Assembly (NCBI RefSeq): GCF_029784165.1 | Contig: NC_073695.1 | Coordinates: 145,785,946-145,849,945 of the forward strand | DNA: 64,000 nucleotides | Source: Wyeomyia smithii | Taxonomy: Eukaryota; Arthropoda; Insecta; Diptera; Culicidae | Reading direction: 5' to 3' | In this document: positions 49,192 to 62,302 of the stretch, in pieces | How positions within the stretch are numbered: the stretch's first letter is position 1 | Layout: the number at the start of each line of letters is the position of its first letter | The notes under the pieces: generated by a model | The model's input: only the letters and a program-made list of their open reading frames with translations | What the model was told of the DNA's origin: nothing | The model's database searches: none | Program-made: the position numbers and the translations under genes

Positions 49192-49913
49192 TTTTGCGGG
49201 AGCGTTACGCTCTACCGCACACAAACGATAATTATCCGAATATACGGGGGATCAAATAATTGGTATTAAATAAAAAAAATAAATTTTTCAAGTTAAGATG
49301 GATCAAATGAAAAAAAGACAATCGTATTGGGGACGAAAAATGATAATACTAATTATAATAATTATAATAATAACAATTATAATAATAATGATAATAAAAA
49401 TAAAAATTATAATTATAAAGCGAATACTTCACCGAACGTCTAGGTCTTTTGCCTACACGGTCTTTTGCCTGATGGCTGCTAGTTGGATCAATCAGGAAGA
49501 GTGTCTCAGCAAAACAAACAATGCCGACATCGAATGATCCAGTTTTGTGTTGTATCACGGTGGTCTTATTTGCGCGCGGCCTTGTAGATGAGACTTGCAG
49601 TTGAATCCACTCACTCGGCCGTATGGAGATCCGTGCTGCTAGCGGGGTACCAGCGGTGCGAGGGAATGTTTTTGCTGCTATGATTCCAGCTGCGTGACCG
49701 GACCGGCCACTGGCGGGGTAGCCTGCCAGTGCGCAAAAGATGCTTCTGCTGATAAATAGCAGGCTATTGTTGTCGCACAGGGCACTGCACAAGAACGAAC
49801 CGATAAAACAATACCCGTCGAACGACAACTCATGTGCCGAATTGTTATATTTCGAATCAACCGGAGTAAAACAACTTGCGTCTGTTCGAAACGAAAGCAA
49901 GACAACGAATGGT
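49192..49913 (-). other. Loa2 5' untranslated region with (TAA)n-rich tract
   Basis: Between the 5' terminus and the ORF1 ATG. It contains an AT-rich run of TAA/TTA triplets at about 49337-49420, also present in Loa1 (53660-53750), so it belongs to the element. GC-richer DNA follows toward the terminus ('gaccggccactggcggggta'). An internal promoter is expected here for this class but no motif is clear. The isoleucine-rich frames over the triplet run are artefacts. Confidence 0.7.
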
Positions 49914-49924
49914 CACCATGGTCT

Positions 49925-50390
49925 GAAAATACACAAAACATGTTCCAGACATCATTTTACATATAGAACATTATAGCATTTCTCAAATCCACATGTTTTG
50001 GTACAAAAAATAGCCACTACGGCGTGGTTTCTAGTCGCCCCGTTAATCTGAGAACCGCGAGTTTTCCATGAAACATAGGTAACGTGGTGATGAATAACAT
50101 ACGGCAATCCTTTAATTCACCGTAAAAACTTGAAATGCTTAACTGCCGACCCAGTATATCTCACGAACAAGTTCTAAGTGAAGCAGAATGGCTTCCACAG
50201 ATAAAGTTTTCTGGTACTCGGAAACGTTCAGAATTTGAGCCCCCATTTTGCATTTTTTCAAGCAAACCGACAGTAGTGCTGTTAACCCAAAAATGGGTTT
50301 GCAGGACTTGCATGGTTTTCAAATGTAATCGAAGACTTAAAATCGCATTTGCAAGGTCGGAAGTTTGGTTTCTATTCGCCCCACTGTTTC
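49925..50390 (-). mobile_element. pogo-like DNA transposon, right part (upstream of transposase)
   Basis: Continuation of the element at 42301-43087 on the far side of Loa2. Non-coding; it contains 'tttctagtcgccccgtt' and near its end 'tttctattcgccccactg', the inverted repeat. It meets the CR1-A 5' half at the duplicated TA (50391-50392). Confidence 0.6.
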
Positions 50391-51207
50391 TATTCTATTC
50401 TGGAATGCATTGATGTCTTCTTCATTTCTTATTTCCAAAAAGAGCTTCATATCGTCGGCATAAATTAACACTTTTAGTTTTTTGAGAATAAAGGAAATGT
50501 CGTTAACGTACAAGATGAAAAGAAGAGGTCCTAAATGAGAGCCTTGGGGTACACTAGAAGTGACTAGAATCGGATTTGAGTTTTGTCCGTTAAATTTAAC
50601 TATTTGTTGGCGATTGGTTAAATATGATTCGAGCCATTTCCGTAGTTCTGGCTCAAGTCCCATTTTTTGCAATTTGAAAAGTACTATTGGTATGTCTATG
50701 CGATCAAATGCCTTACTGAAATCTGTGTAAAGAGATTCTACATGGCTTCCATTATCCATTGCATTCAATGAATAATTTATAAATTCAAGTAAATTGTTCG
50801 ATGTTGAACGGCCCTTGAAAAAGCCATGTTGCTTCTCACTTATTCGGTTTTTAATTTGGGAAAATAGTTTTTCATTTACAATTGCTTCGAATAGTTTAGG
50901 AATGCAAGAATTAAGGGCTATTCCACGATAATAACGTATGTCGGATTTTCGGCCTGATTTGAAAATAGGCACTAGAAACGAGCTTTTCCATTTTGATAGA
51001 AAGAATCCATATTCCAATGACATGTTGAAGAGCCAGAACAATGGAGCTGTAAAATCCGTTGCAAGATTTTTCATTAATACTGGCGGAATTCCGTCAGGTC
51101 CAGGCATCTAAGCTATTCAACGCCTGAAAAATATCCTGCACATGAATTTGGTTTACACCAATATCCCTCGAGAAGTTTGGATAAAATGCAAAAGAATCGT
51201 GGTCGCG
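50391..51207 (-). pseudogene. CR1-A minus-strand copy, 5' part (RT fingers and palm)
   Basis: One open frame from 51107 to the pogo junction: 'PGPDGIPPVLMKNLATDF', 'YYRGIALNSCIPKLFEAIV', 'GFFKGRSTSNNLLEFINY', 'YTDFSKAFDRIDIPI', 'VPQGSHLGPLLFILYVND' and an intact YADD near 50455-50466. A stop near 51110 separates the short upstream piece 'DHDSFAFYPNFS'. The copy is 5'-truncated at 51207, where Loa1 endonuclease sequence begins. The 3' remainder is at 41455-42300. The RT segment itself is well preserved. Confidence 0.85.
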
Positions 51208-51864
51208 ATAACGATTGGAAGATGATTACTACCGTGGGGATCATTGATTACTTTCCACTGGCAATCTAACGCTAGTGATGTCGAGGAAATGGATATGTCA
51301 AGCACGCTTTCACGCGCTGGAGGATTCGGTACACGTGTCGCTTCCCCAGTATTTAAAAGTGTCATATTGAAATCGTCGATCAAGTTGCAAATTAAAGAAG
51401 ATCGGTTGTCGTCGTACAACGACCCCCATAACGAACAGTGAGAGTCAAAATCTCGCAATATCGAAAAAGGCGCGGGGAGCAATTCTGCTATATCAGTAAG
51501 TTGCCTCTGTTCAATCCGCGCGGATGGAGGAATATATATCGAAGCAAGGCAAAAGTCTTTTCCATTCATATTCGTTTGGATGGCAACGACTTCAATATTC
51601 GAGATCGAGGGGAGGTCGATTCTAAAAAAAGAATAGCACTTTTTGATCCCTAAAAGTACCCCTCCACCGCTCGAGTCTCGATCTCGACGAATTATGTTGA
51701 AATCGTGGTAATTGAGTTGATCGTTTGAATTGAGAAAAGTTTCACAGAGCGCAAACGCATCACAATTGTATGTGTTCATCAAATGAGAAAATAGATCGAA
51801 TTTGGGGATGATACTTCTGTAATACAGTGATTAAATTCCTAACCTTTTTCGACGTATTAGTCAT
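51208..51864 (-). pseudogene. Loa1 ORF2, endonuclease with ruined active site
   Basis: ATG at 51864 overlaps the ORF1 stop at 51857-51859. An 11-bp deletion just after 'ITVLQ' removes the W-N-C codons of the opening catalytic motif that Loa2 keeps. The main frame then reads 'CDAFALCETFLNSNDQLNYH' and 'SSGGGVLLGIKK'. GDFN of Loa2 is RDFD here ('ILRDFDSHCSLWGS'), and SDH is SNH ('HGSNHLPIV'). Three separate hits on the active site mean that the loss is real and not an assembly slip. The sequence continues at 25124. Confidence 0.88.
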
Positions 51865-53235
51865 CGAAAGATATGATAGCTGAAATGAGGGCCAAGTTGC
51901 TGCTAGTTGCTTCAAAAAGGTTTTCACTGTGAGGAGAAGGCCAAGAAGAATATTTTGAAGGGGATCTGGTATGTTGAACGTTTTAAATATCCAATCCACA
52001 ATATCAGAGAATATTATAAACCCTGTTTCTTTTCTATTTTCTGATCGAGCAATGGGTGCACAAGGGGTTCTTGGTGCCCCAGGAAGCGGTGGGTACTCCT
52101 GGTTTGAATTGAAATTAAAACCAGGAGGTACTTGCTTCGTTTTTTTTTCACTACTTCCTTATTGCGTTGGCTTATTGGTCGTTCCGCTAGGGGTTATCTT
52201 GCGTCCTTTACTAGAAAGATTAGGAGAGTCAATAATTCTCCTCTTCCTAGATCCTTCTGGCATGGCATATGAACACCCTTCGACGGGATCGTCAGATGTA
52301 CCCTAATCGATTGGCAAAAAGGAAAAGATGTTTCCCGTCCGGGGTGGCTCAGCCCTCTTAAGCATTTCTGCAAAAGAGCGCTTTGAACGTTCCTTGAGGG
52401 AACGCTTAATTTTTTCCTCGCGCTGTTTGTACGCGGGACACGCCGAAAGGTCATGCCGAGTTCCCTCGCAGTAAAGACGCTTTTCAATATCCTCACTGCA
52501 AGCGGTCTCAGCATGATTGCCTCCGCGCTTGCTCAGCGTGCCTTGTTGCAGCAGTAGGTGGCTGTATGACCTAACTGCTTGCAGTTTTGGCAATGCATGA
52601 CCCGCGGTACGAACAGGCGTACAGGCAGACGAACCCTGTCCAAAGAGATGTAGTTCGGCAGTGCGGATCTGGCGAATGTTACACGGAAGGAATCCGAAGG
52701 GAGGAATTTCTTCTTCCCTTCTTCGATGGATACTGAATGCAATTGCTTGACATCCAGTATCTTTACATCTTGAATCAGGGGGTTCTTGAAACAACCAACC
52801 CGTGACGCAAAATGTCATCGATCGTGAGGTTTCCTTCAGTAACCACACCGTCGATCTCCACGTCCTTGGCAGGGATGTACACGCGGTACTCTCTTGTAAA
52901 GAGCTCGTAGCTAGCAATTGCATTTGCTCCCTTCAACCAACTCGCAGTTTGTTCGGTCTAACCTTAATAATTTCGGTTACTTCCGAAAACTGTTTTGCCA
53001 GGTCCTTGCCGATTTGTATTATGTTAAGAGGCTCCTTAATGGGCCTGAAAAAAACTATGAACGGACCTTTCGAAGCATCTGGGTAAGCTTTCACCCGTAT
53101 TTCTGGTACCCTTGGTACAGGGATAGGTAGCGGGGGTGGTACAGGGGAAGGTAGAGGGGAATTGATGGGGGAGATTTCAATCTCCTCCCCATTTGTTTCC
53201 ACATCTAGTAAAAGTCCCTCCTGCACGTTGTCCAT
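51857..53235 (-). pseudogene. Loa1 ORF1 protein, decayed
   Basis: Same protein as Loa2 ORF1: ATG at 53235 ('MDNVQEGLLLDVETNGEEI'), proline-rich segment, RRM-like part, knuckle 'CQNCKQLGHTATYC', then 'GGNHAETACSED' and a third knuckle-like 'CEGTRHDLSACPAY'. No MITE here. Small deletions shift the frame near 52800, 52935 and 52535, and a TAG closes the frame near 52306. The C-terminus near 51857 is open. Confidence 0.85.
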
Positions 53236-53287
53236 TTTTGCGGGAGCGTTACGCTCTACCGCACACAAACGATAATTATCCGAGTAT

Positions 53288-53565
53288 TTTTTCAATATCG
53301 CACGCTTAGCCTTGGGGCTATTAGCGGTCTCGATCAACTAGATTAGTTGAGAGAATTCGTTATCGATATTGTTTTTGGCACATTTTGCATGTGTAGGATA
53401 AGTACAACGATACACCGTGCCCCAGTGCTGAATCGAGAAAATTTCCAGCTCGAAAAGATCCTCGACTCGAGCGGGAATCGAACCCAATATCACAACCATG
53501 TGGGAGAGCTAGCCGACCGACATCGCTAACCACAGAGCCACGGGGACCACCGAAGACCACCACCG
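53288..53565 (-). mobile_element. tRNA-derived SINE with 14-bp target duplication
   Basis: Minus-strand SINE of 278 bp. AATTATCCGAGTAT is duplicated at 53274-53287 and 53566-53579; Loa2 has the single site at 49230-49243. The tRNA-like head contains an A box in 'gtggctctgtggttagc' (53525-53541, reversed) and a B box 'ggttcgattcc' (53474-53484, reversed). These are the RNA polymerase III internal promoter. The body is unrelated to tRNA, and a short A tail (53288-53292) closes it. It resembles Feilai-type mosquito SINEs in general plan; the family name is not verified. Confidence 0.92.
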
Positions 53566-54242
53566 AATTATCCGAGTATACGGGGGATCAAATAATTGGT
53601 ATTAAATAAAAAAAACAATTTTTCAAGCTAAGATGGATCAAATAATAAAAAAGACAATCGTATTGGGGACGAAAGATAATAATAATAATTATACTAATAA
53701 TAATAATAACCATTATAATAATAGTAATAAAAATAAAAATTATAATTATAAAGCGAATACTTCACCGAACGTCTAGGTCTTTTGCCTACACGACCTGGTG
53801 GCTGCTAGCAGGATCAATAAGGGAGAGTGTCTCAGCAAAACAAACAATGCCGACATCAAATAATCCCGTTTTGTGTTGTATCACGGTGGTCTTATTTGCG
53901 CGCGGCCTTGTAGATGCCACTTGTAGTTGAATCCACTCACTCGGCCGTATGGAGATCCGTGCTGCTAGCGGGGTACCAGCGGTGCGAGGAAATATTTTTG
54001 CTGCTATGATTCCAGCTGCGTGACCGGACCGGCCACTGGCGGGGTAGCCTGCTAGTGGGCAAAAGGTGCTTCTGCTGATAGTAAGACTGTAGGCTATTGT
54101 TGTCGCACAGGGCACTGCACAAGAACGAACCGATAAAACAATACCCGTCGAACGGCAACTCGTGTGCTGTATTGCTATATTTCAAATCAACCGGAGTAAA
54201 ACAATCTGCGTCTGTTCGAAACGAAAGTAAGACAACGAATGA

Positions 54243-55917
54243 AATGTGCAATTGTTGATGCCAGGAATTATTCTGTTCTAAAGGCTCAAGTGAAATTTGA
54301 TTCACCAATAATTGACGAAAATCTTCAACTTCTAATTCGTTTGAAAAATGTCCGCAGACGTCAATATCAACGTTCTCGTGACCCTGTTTTTAAAACTATT
54401 TATAAAGATTTACAGAAAGAGATTGAACATAGATTTACTCTTCTGAGAAATCAAAATTTTGAGACTAAAGTTGAAAAATTGAAACCATAATTAAAACCCT
54501 TTTGGAAGCTGTCGAAGATTCTTAAGAAACCTTCAAAGCTAATTCCAGTTTTAAAAGATGGTGAACGTTTTCTTGTATCCAATGAACAAAAGGCTCAAAG
54601 ACTTGCTCAGCAGTTTGAGAGTGTTCATAACTCAAATTTGAATTTTGTGAGTCCAATTGAAAATGTAGTCACACGTCAATTTGATTTAATTTCTTCCTAG
54701 AATTTTTTACCTGCAGAAATAATTGAAACTAACTTGAATGAGATTAATTCAACCATTAAAAATTTCAAAAATATGAAAGCACCTGGTGACGATGGAATCT
54801 TTAATATATTAATCAAACATCTTTCTGAGAGCTCAATGGAATTTTTAGTGAAAATTTTCAATTCCTGCTACAAAATTGCATATTTTCGCAAATTATGGAA
54901 AAATGCGAAAAGTACTCCAATTTTAAAATCGGAGAAGAATCCAGCTGTGGTTTCAAGTTATCGACCAATCAGTTTGCTTTCTTCAATAAGTAAACTGTTT
55001 GAGAGAATTATTCTTAACAGAATGATGTCACACATCAACGAAAATTCAATTTTTGCAGATAAACAGTTTTGATTTCGCCATGGGCATTCCACTACTCCTC
55101 AATTGCTCAGAGTTACTAATATGATACTAGCTAACAAATCTAAAGGTTATTCCACTGGAGATGCTAATTTAGAAATAAAAAAGCCTTCGATAGTTTTCGG
55201 CATAAAGGTTTGATTGCGAAATTGCAAACTTTTAATTTTTCAATTTTCCTAATCAAAATTTTGAAAAATTATCTTACTGATCGAACTCTGCAGGTTGTCT
55301 ATCAGAATTCAAAATCTGATAGATATCCTGTCAGAGCAGGTGTGCCTCAAGGTTCTGTCTTAGGCCCAGTCCTGTACAACATGTTCACTTCAGATCTTCC
55401 TGATTTGCCTCCAAGATGCACAAAGTCATTGTTCTGCGATGACAAGCATTTCCGTAAAAGGAAAAAGTCTTCGTGTCATATACATTCGATTGCAGAAAAG
55501 TTTAGATATTTTGTCTTCCTATTTGCAAAAGTGAAAAATCTCTCCCAATGCTTCTAAAACTCAAATTATAATTTTTCCCCATGAGACTAGGGCTTCTTTC
55601 CTGCAGCCAAACAATAATCACGTTGTCAAGATGAATAGGGTTATTTGAAGTTGGTCTGACAAGGTTAAGTACTTGGGACTAATTTACGATAAAAAACTTA
55701 TTTTCAAAGAGCACATTGATAGTATACAAGCCAAGTGCATCAAATATACGAGATGTTTATATCCTCTCATTAACAGGAAACAACTAAAATTACAAATTTC
55801 TAACAGTGTTGAGAAGTTACCATTTGTAATTGGACACACATACTCATTATTTACTAATATTTATCATTAATACTTAAGCTACTAACAAATACCCCACTTT
55901 TTAAAAAAGGAAAAAAA
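54243..55917 (+). pseudogene. Juan-type ORF2, linker and RT, and 3' end
   Basis: Resumes the Juan frame after Loa1: 'IVDARNYSVLKAQVKFDSP', 'RLKNVRRRQYQRSRDP'. RT: 'NMKAPGDDGIFNILIKHL', 'SSYRPISLLSSISKLFER', a TGA at 55071, a deletion near 55180, 'AGVPQGSVLGPVLYNMF', and the palm motif as FCDD (55432-55443) instead of FADD. After more shifts come 'KYLGLIYDKKLIFKEHID' and 'CIKYTRCLYPLINRKQLKL'. The thumb is then truncated, and an A-rich end 'aaaaaaggaaaaaaa' precedes ACTACCAC at 55918. Inactive. Confidence 0.85.
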
Positions 55918-56225
55918 ACTACCACAAATCTTTTGGAATTCACAACTTTCACTTTGACTGTAATGGACAACGGCAACCACGTAGAAGCTCTTTATACGGA
56001 CTATAGTAAGGCATTTGACAGAATCGACATACCTTAATTGCTCTTCAAGCTCGAAAAATACGGAATTGAAACAAAATTTTTGGAATGGCTGCAGTCATAC
56101 TTAGCAAAACGAACACAAATAGTCCGCTTTCAAAATTCTTTTTCAAACCCAATAGAAGTAACTTCCGGGGTTCCTCAAGGTTCTCTCCTGGGCCCTCTTT
56201 TTATATTATATGTGAATAACATTTC

Positions 56226-56433
56226 TCCCAGACGGTCTCGAGGAACGACGCTGGCCTAACAAGCTAGTCGTCGTGAGTTCGGGTCTCGGCTCGGGAAAGA
56301 CTATTAGTGTCAGTAGGATCGTAGCGCTAGCCCCGCAATTGTCCTGTACACTAAACAGTTGGCTGCGAAGTCTGTGTATAAACAGAAGGTCGAGTTCCGA
56401 ATTGGAATGTAGCACCAAGGCTTTGCTTTGCTT
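56226..56433 (+). mobile_element. Second tRNA-like SINE family, 208 bp, in CR1-A RT
   Basis: Flanked by TGTGAATAACATTTC (56211-56225) and TGTGAATGACATTTC (56434-56448), one mismatch. The RT frame ('VNNIS' / 'VNDIS') is duplicated across it. Box A-like 'tggcctaacaag' begins at 56252, and box B-like 'agttcgggtct' lies at 56276-56286. The 3' end is 'ctttgctttgcttt', a pentanucleotide tail instead of poly-A. It is unrelated in body to the SINE at 53288. Confidence 0.82.
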
Positions 56434-56449
56434 TGTGAATGACATTTCC

Positions 56450-59873
<3,424 letters not shown>

Positions 59874-59877
<4 letters not shown>

Positions 59878-61292
59878 GCCCGTGGTTTCGTGGCCGCCTT
59901 ACCGGCTGGGCACCGTGGGCCTCCCATGAAGTGCTTGGCGTCCCGTTTTCCAGTACATACCAAGCACTTGGGAGGCTCCCCGCAGTCTTTAGCTTTAAGG
60001 CCAGCACCACCTCAACGCCTACATAACTGGCTCCTATCGGGCCCCTTGCAGGTCCAGGACTTGTGTCCTCCCTCGAAACACCTGAAGCAAACGTCCGGCT
60101 GCTGGAGTATGTTCAGGGGACATACTGACCAGCCAACCTTAAGTTTGGCTGTCTTCGAGGCCAGAGTTGCATCGGCCGATGCAAGCCGGAAAGTGGCCAC
60201 CTGGGTCCCCGCTGGACCCTTTCGGAGGCGAATTACCTCAGTGGCTACTTCCACTCCGCACTTCTCCTTGAGGGCCTGTGCAATATCGCACCTCTCGGTG
60301 ATTTCATCCAGGTTTTTGAGCTGGAGAGTCACCTCTGAGGTGAGTGCCCGAATTTGCACATCTTTCCCGAGGACCTGCTCGGCTACCGTCTTGTAGGCAG
60401 CGCTCTTGTTTTAAGCATCCTTACGGAGCACAAGGATCATCTCGCCGGTGCGAGAACGACGGATGGTCCGCACATCGGCTCCCAGATCCTTGAGCTGGGT
60501 TTCGCCTCTCATTTTCTTCAAGACTTCGGAGTACTTGGACCCATCCGTCTTGAGTATGGGGGCGTCACCCCTGCTTCGCGCCTTCTTTCCCATTTTTGGA
60601 CGATTTGTCGCCTTCTCGTCGTTGCGCTTGCTGCCTTTTTGGCGCTTCCTTCCTCCCACGGTAACCCAAGGGTTTCCCGCAGCTGCCACTTCGGCAGACT
60701 TTTCGGCGGACTTGGAGGCCGTTGGTGTGCTGTCTCGCGGGCTTAGCACAACCAACCGTTTCTTGCTGTTCTCTGGGGCTTACCCCAGAGGCTGCCTTGC
60801 TCTTTTTGCGGCTGACCCGGAGGCGCAAACCGCTGCAAACGTGCAGGTGTCCGTTTGGACCGACTTCGTCGCCCTTCCGGTCACCTCCGTTGTATTCTTT
60901 TCTGCAGCCACCGCTCTAGCCTTAAGCTCGGCGTGCTCCTTCTTCGCAGCATCGACGGAGGACCGGAGCATGTAGAGAGCCTGCTTCAGGTACTTCGTCG
61001 TGTTGGTGCGACTTTTCGCAAACTCGATTATGGCATCGAGCTGCTCCGACAGCGCCACTACCTTCGGTAGCGTGTCTCGCTGTCTTTCGACCGCCTTTAT
61101 CAACAGTGGACCAGCCACTGCGATGTCTTGCGTCGATCCGGTAGGCGTACTGCCTTGGCCGTCTTCACAGGCGTCCTTTACTGCATCCGTCTCCGCCCTT
61201 CTCGGCGGAGACCTCTGGATGCCTCCTCGTGCAAACGGGTTTTTCAACCCATCTGCGCCCATTTGTTGAATATTTTCATTTGAATCCATCAC
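59874..61292 (-). pseudogene. R1-clade ORF1 with three nonsense codons and no frameshift
   Basis: One frame from 61292 ('MMDSNENIQQMGADGLKN') to the TGA at 59874-59876, interrupted only by three stops. These are TAA after 'RARQPLG' (about 60778), TAA after 'LRKDA' (about 60411) and TGA in place of the first Cys of the second zinc knuckle (about 60012). The middle is rich in charged residues. Knuckles: 'CFRCFEGGHKSWTC', a damaged second ('CRR.GGAGLKAKDC') and 'CLVCTGKRDAKHF'. Decay by base changes alone contrasts with the indels of copy 1. Confidence 0.87.
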
Positions 61293-61983
61293 CCGTCGGG
61301 AATGGGTTTATCTTATACTCTAAATTTTTTTGAAACAGCTAAAATTTTCACGTCTTAGCAAAATAATTATCTCTTTCTCCGTACATCTTGAACTTCGTAG
61401 TGAACTTGAAAAAATAATCTGGGGTACAATATGTGCAGCATGTCTTGTGTAGGTTAAATGTCTTTTCTATTTTTAAAAATATGAAAAAAAATATATTGCT
61501 CTATCTTTAAGCAAAACTTCTTGAGAATATTTTTGTAAATTTTGTTAGAGCTTTGAGAAAAAAAGTTGGATAGATTTCAAATGCGGCTTGTCACGCGCCA
61601 TAAGCTAAACTTGAAACTCGATATGGTGTTTTGCATAAAACAAATAAACAAACAACTTTTTGCTATCGGATAACTGTACTATTGAAAAATTACAATTACA
61701 AATTGCTACACACTTAAAAAAATCCAAACTGCTCATATCAGTTAAAACGCAGTTAGTTTTGATTTCCGTACGACTGGCTTCATATCAAGCGAGAGGGAGT
61801 GAGTGGAGGACTTGTAGTCAAAGGTAACTTGTAGTCAGAACAGGAGTGTTTGCGTTGCTATACTAAAAAAAAATAACAAACTTTAGTGTACCTCTGGTTC
61901 AGAGTTTGGGAAAAAGGCAATTTGAGTAACTTTCGTTTGTCGTGCGCGTGACTGACAGACAAGCAAACTATATATTCCGATTA
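61293..61983. other. Unassigned AT-rich DNA between R1 copy 2 and the right arm
   Basis: No coding frame. It contains 'acacttaaaaaaatccaaac' near 61710, a string like the ends of some short insect elements, and 'gtagtcaaaggtaacttgta' with a partial repeat. It reaches 'tatattccgattaaactaaa', which pairs with the left arm. It may be the body of the unidentified element whose end is 'ctagctgacccggcaaac'. Confidence 0.45.
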
Positions 61984-62302
61984 AACTAAAAACTACTCTT
62001 TGGTGGAACGAAGTTTGCCGGGTCAGCTAGTGTTCTATGAATGTAAGTTTGGAGTCTAAGACTACGCCTAGGTCCCTTACGATTTTGCATTTTTCTACTG
62101 GGTTGGTTTCCTAAGAAAATGTCTGTTGGTCGTGTTACTGTTTTTCTGCTGAAGGCTATTGAATTACATTTTTTTATGTTGAGTTGCAAAAGGCTTTTGT
62201 TGCACCAAGTGTAGAATACATTAATTTCATTCTGGAATATTTCGAAGTCTTCTGCATTGATTATTTCTATTAAGAGCTTCGTGTCGTCAGCATATACAAG
62301 CT
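61984..62302 (-). repeat. Right arm of the inverted duplication: CR1-A RT fragment
   Basis: Minus-strand copy of 56450-56785: 'LQLNIKKCNSIAFSRK' and 'DIFLGNQPSRK' codons, joined at about 62035 to 'ctagctgacccggcaaac' in reverse. In this arm the palm motif is still YADD (near 62284-62295), unlike SADD on the left, so the arms have diverged. At 62302 it is replaced by the 3' end of an RTE element ('ggtaaggtaa' in reverse). Confidence 0.85.

Larger units (their letters stand above)
43088..49913 (-). mobile_element. Loa2: full-length RNase H-bearing LOA/I-group element
   Basis: Both termini match Loa1: 3' end 'taagtttaaaatagtttatt' and 5' end 'gacaacgaat' (plus-strand readings). The 11-bp duplication CACCATGGTCT flanks it (43077-43087 and 49914-49924), so it inserted across the start codon of the pogo-like transposase. 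It holds a 5' UTR, ORF1 and ORF2 (EN, RT, RNase H), with a 739-bp MITE in ORF1. A deletion near 43690 removes a few dozen bases of the ORF2 C-terminus. It is nested three levels deeper than Loa1 and therefore inserted later. Confidence 0.9.
51208..54242 (-). mobile_element. Loa1: 5' half
   Basis: Carries the EN start, ORF1, 5' UTR and the 5' terminus at 54242, next to the second copy of the Juan target site (54243-54256). It joins 21766-25124 to form one element. A SINE sits in the leader at 53288-53565. The TAA-rich tract lies at 53660-53750. It reads collinearly with Loa2 throughout, except for the insertions unique to each copy. Confidence 0.88.

Noticed and set aside
49298..49537. Isoleucine-rich frame on the plus strand
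   Set aside because: Produced by the TAA/TTA triplet run in the Loa 5' UTR, and repeated as a tyrosine-rich frame on the other strand.
53460..53560. A tRNA gene on the minus strand
   Set aside because: A and B boxes are present, but the sequence does not close into a tRNA. It is followed by an unrelated body, an A tail and target duplications, so it is a SINE.
22061..54308. Three separate Loa copies (22061-25124, 43088-49913, 51208-54242)
   Set aside because: The first and third are halves of one element, shown by the endonuclease sequence that rejoins at 25124/51208 and by the Juan target duplication at their outer edges.
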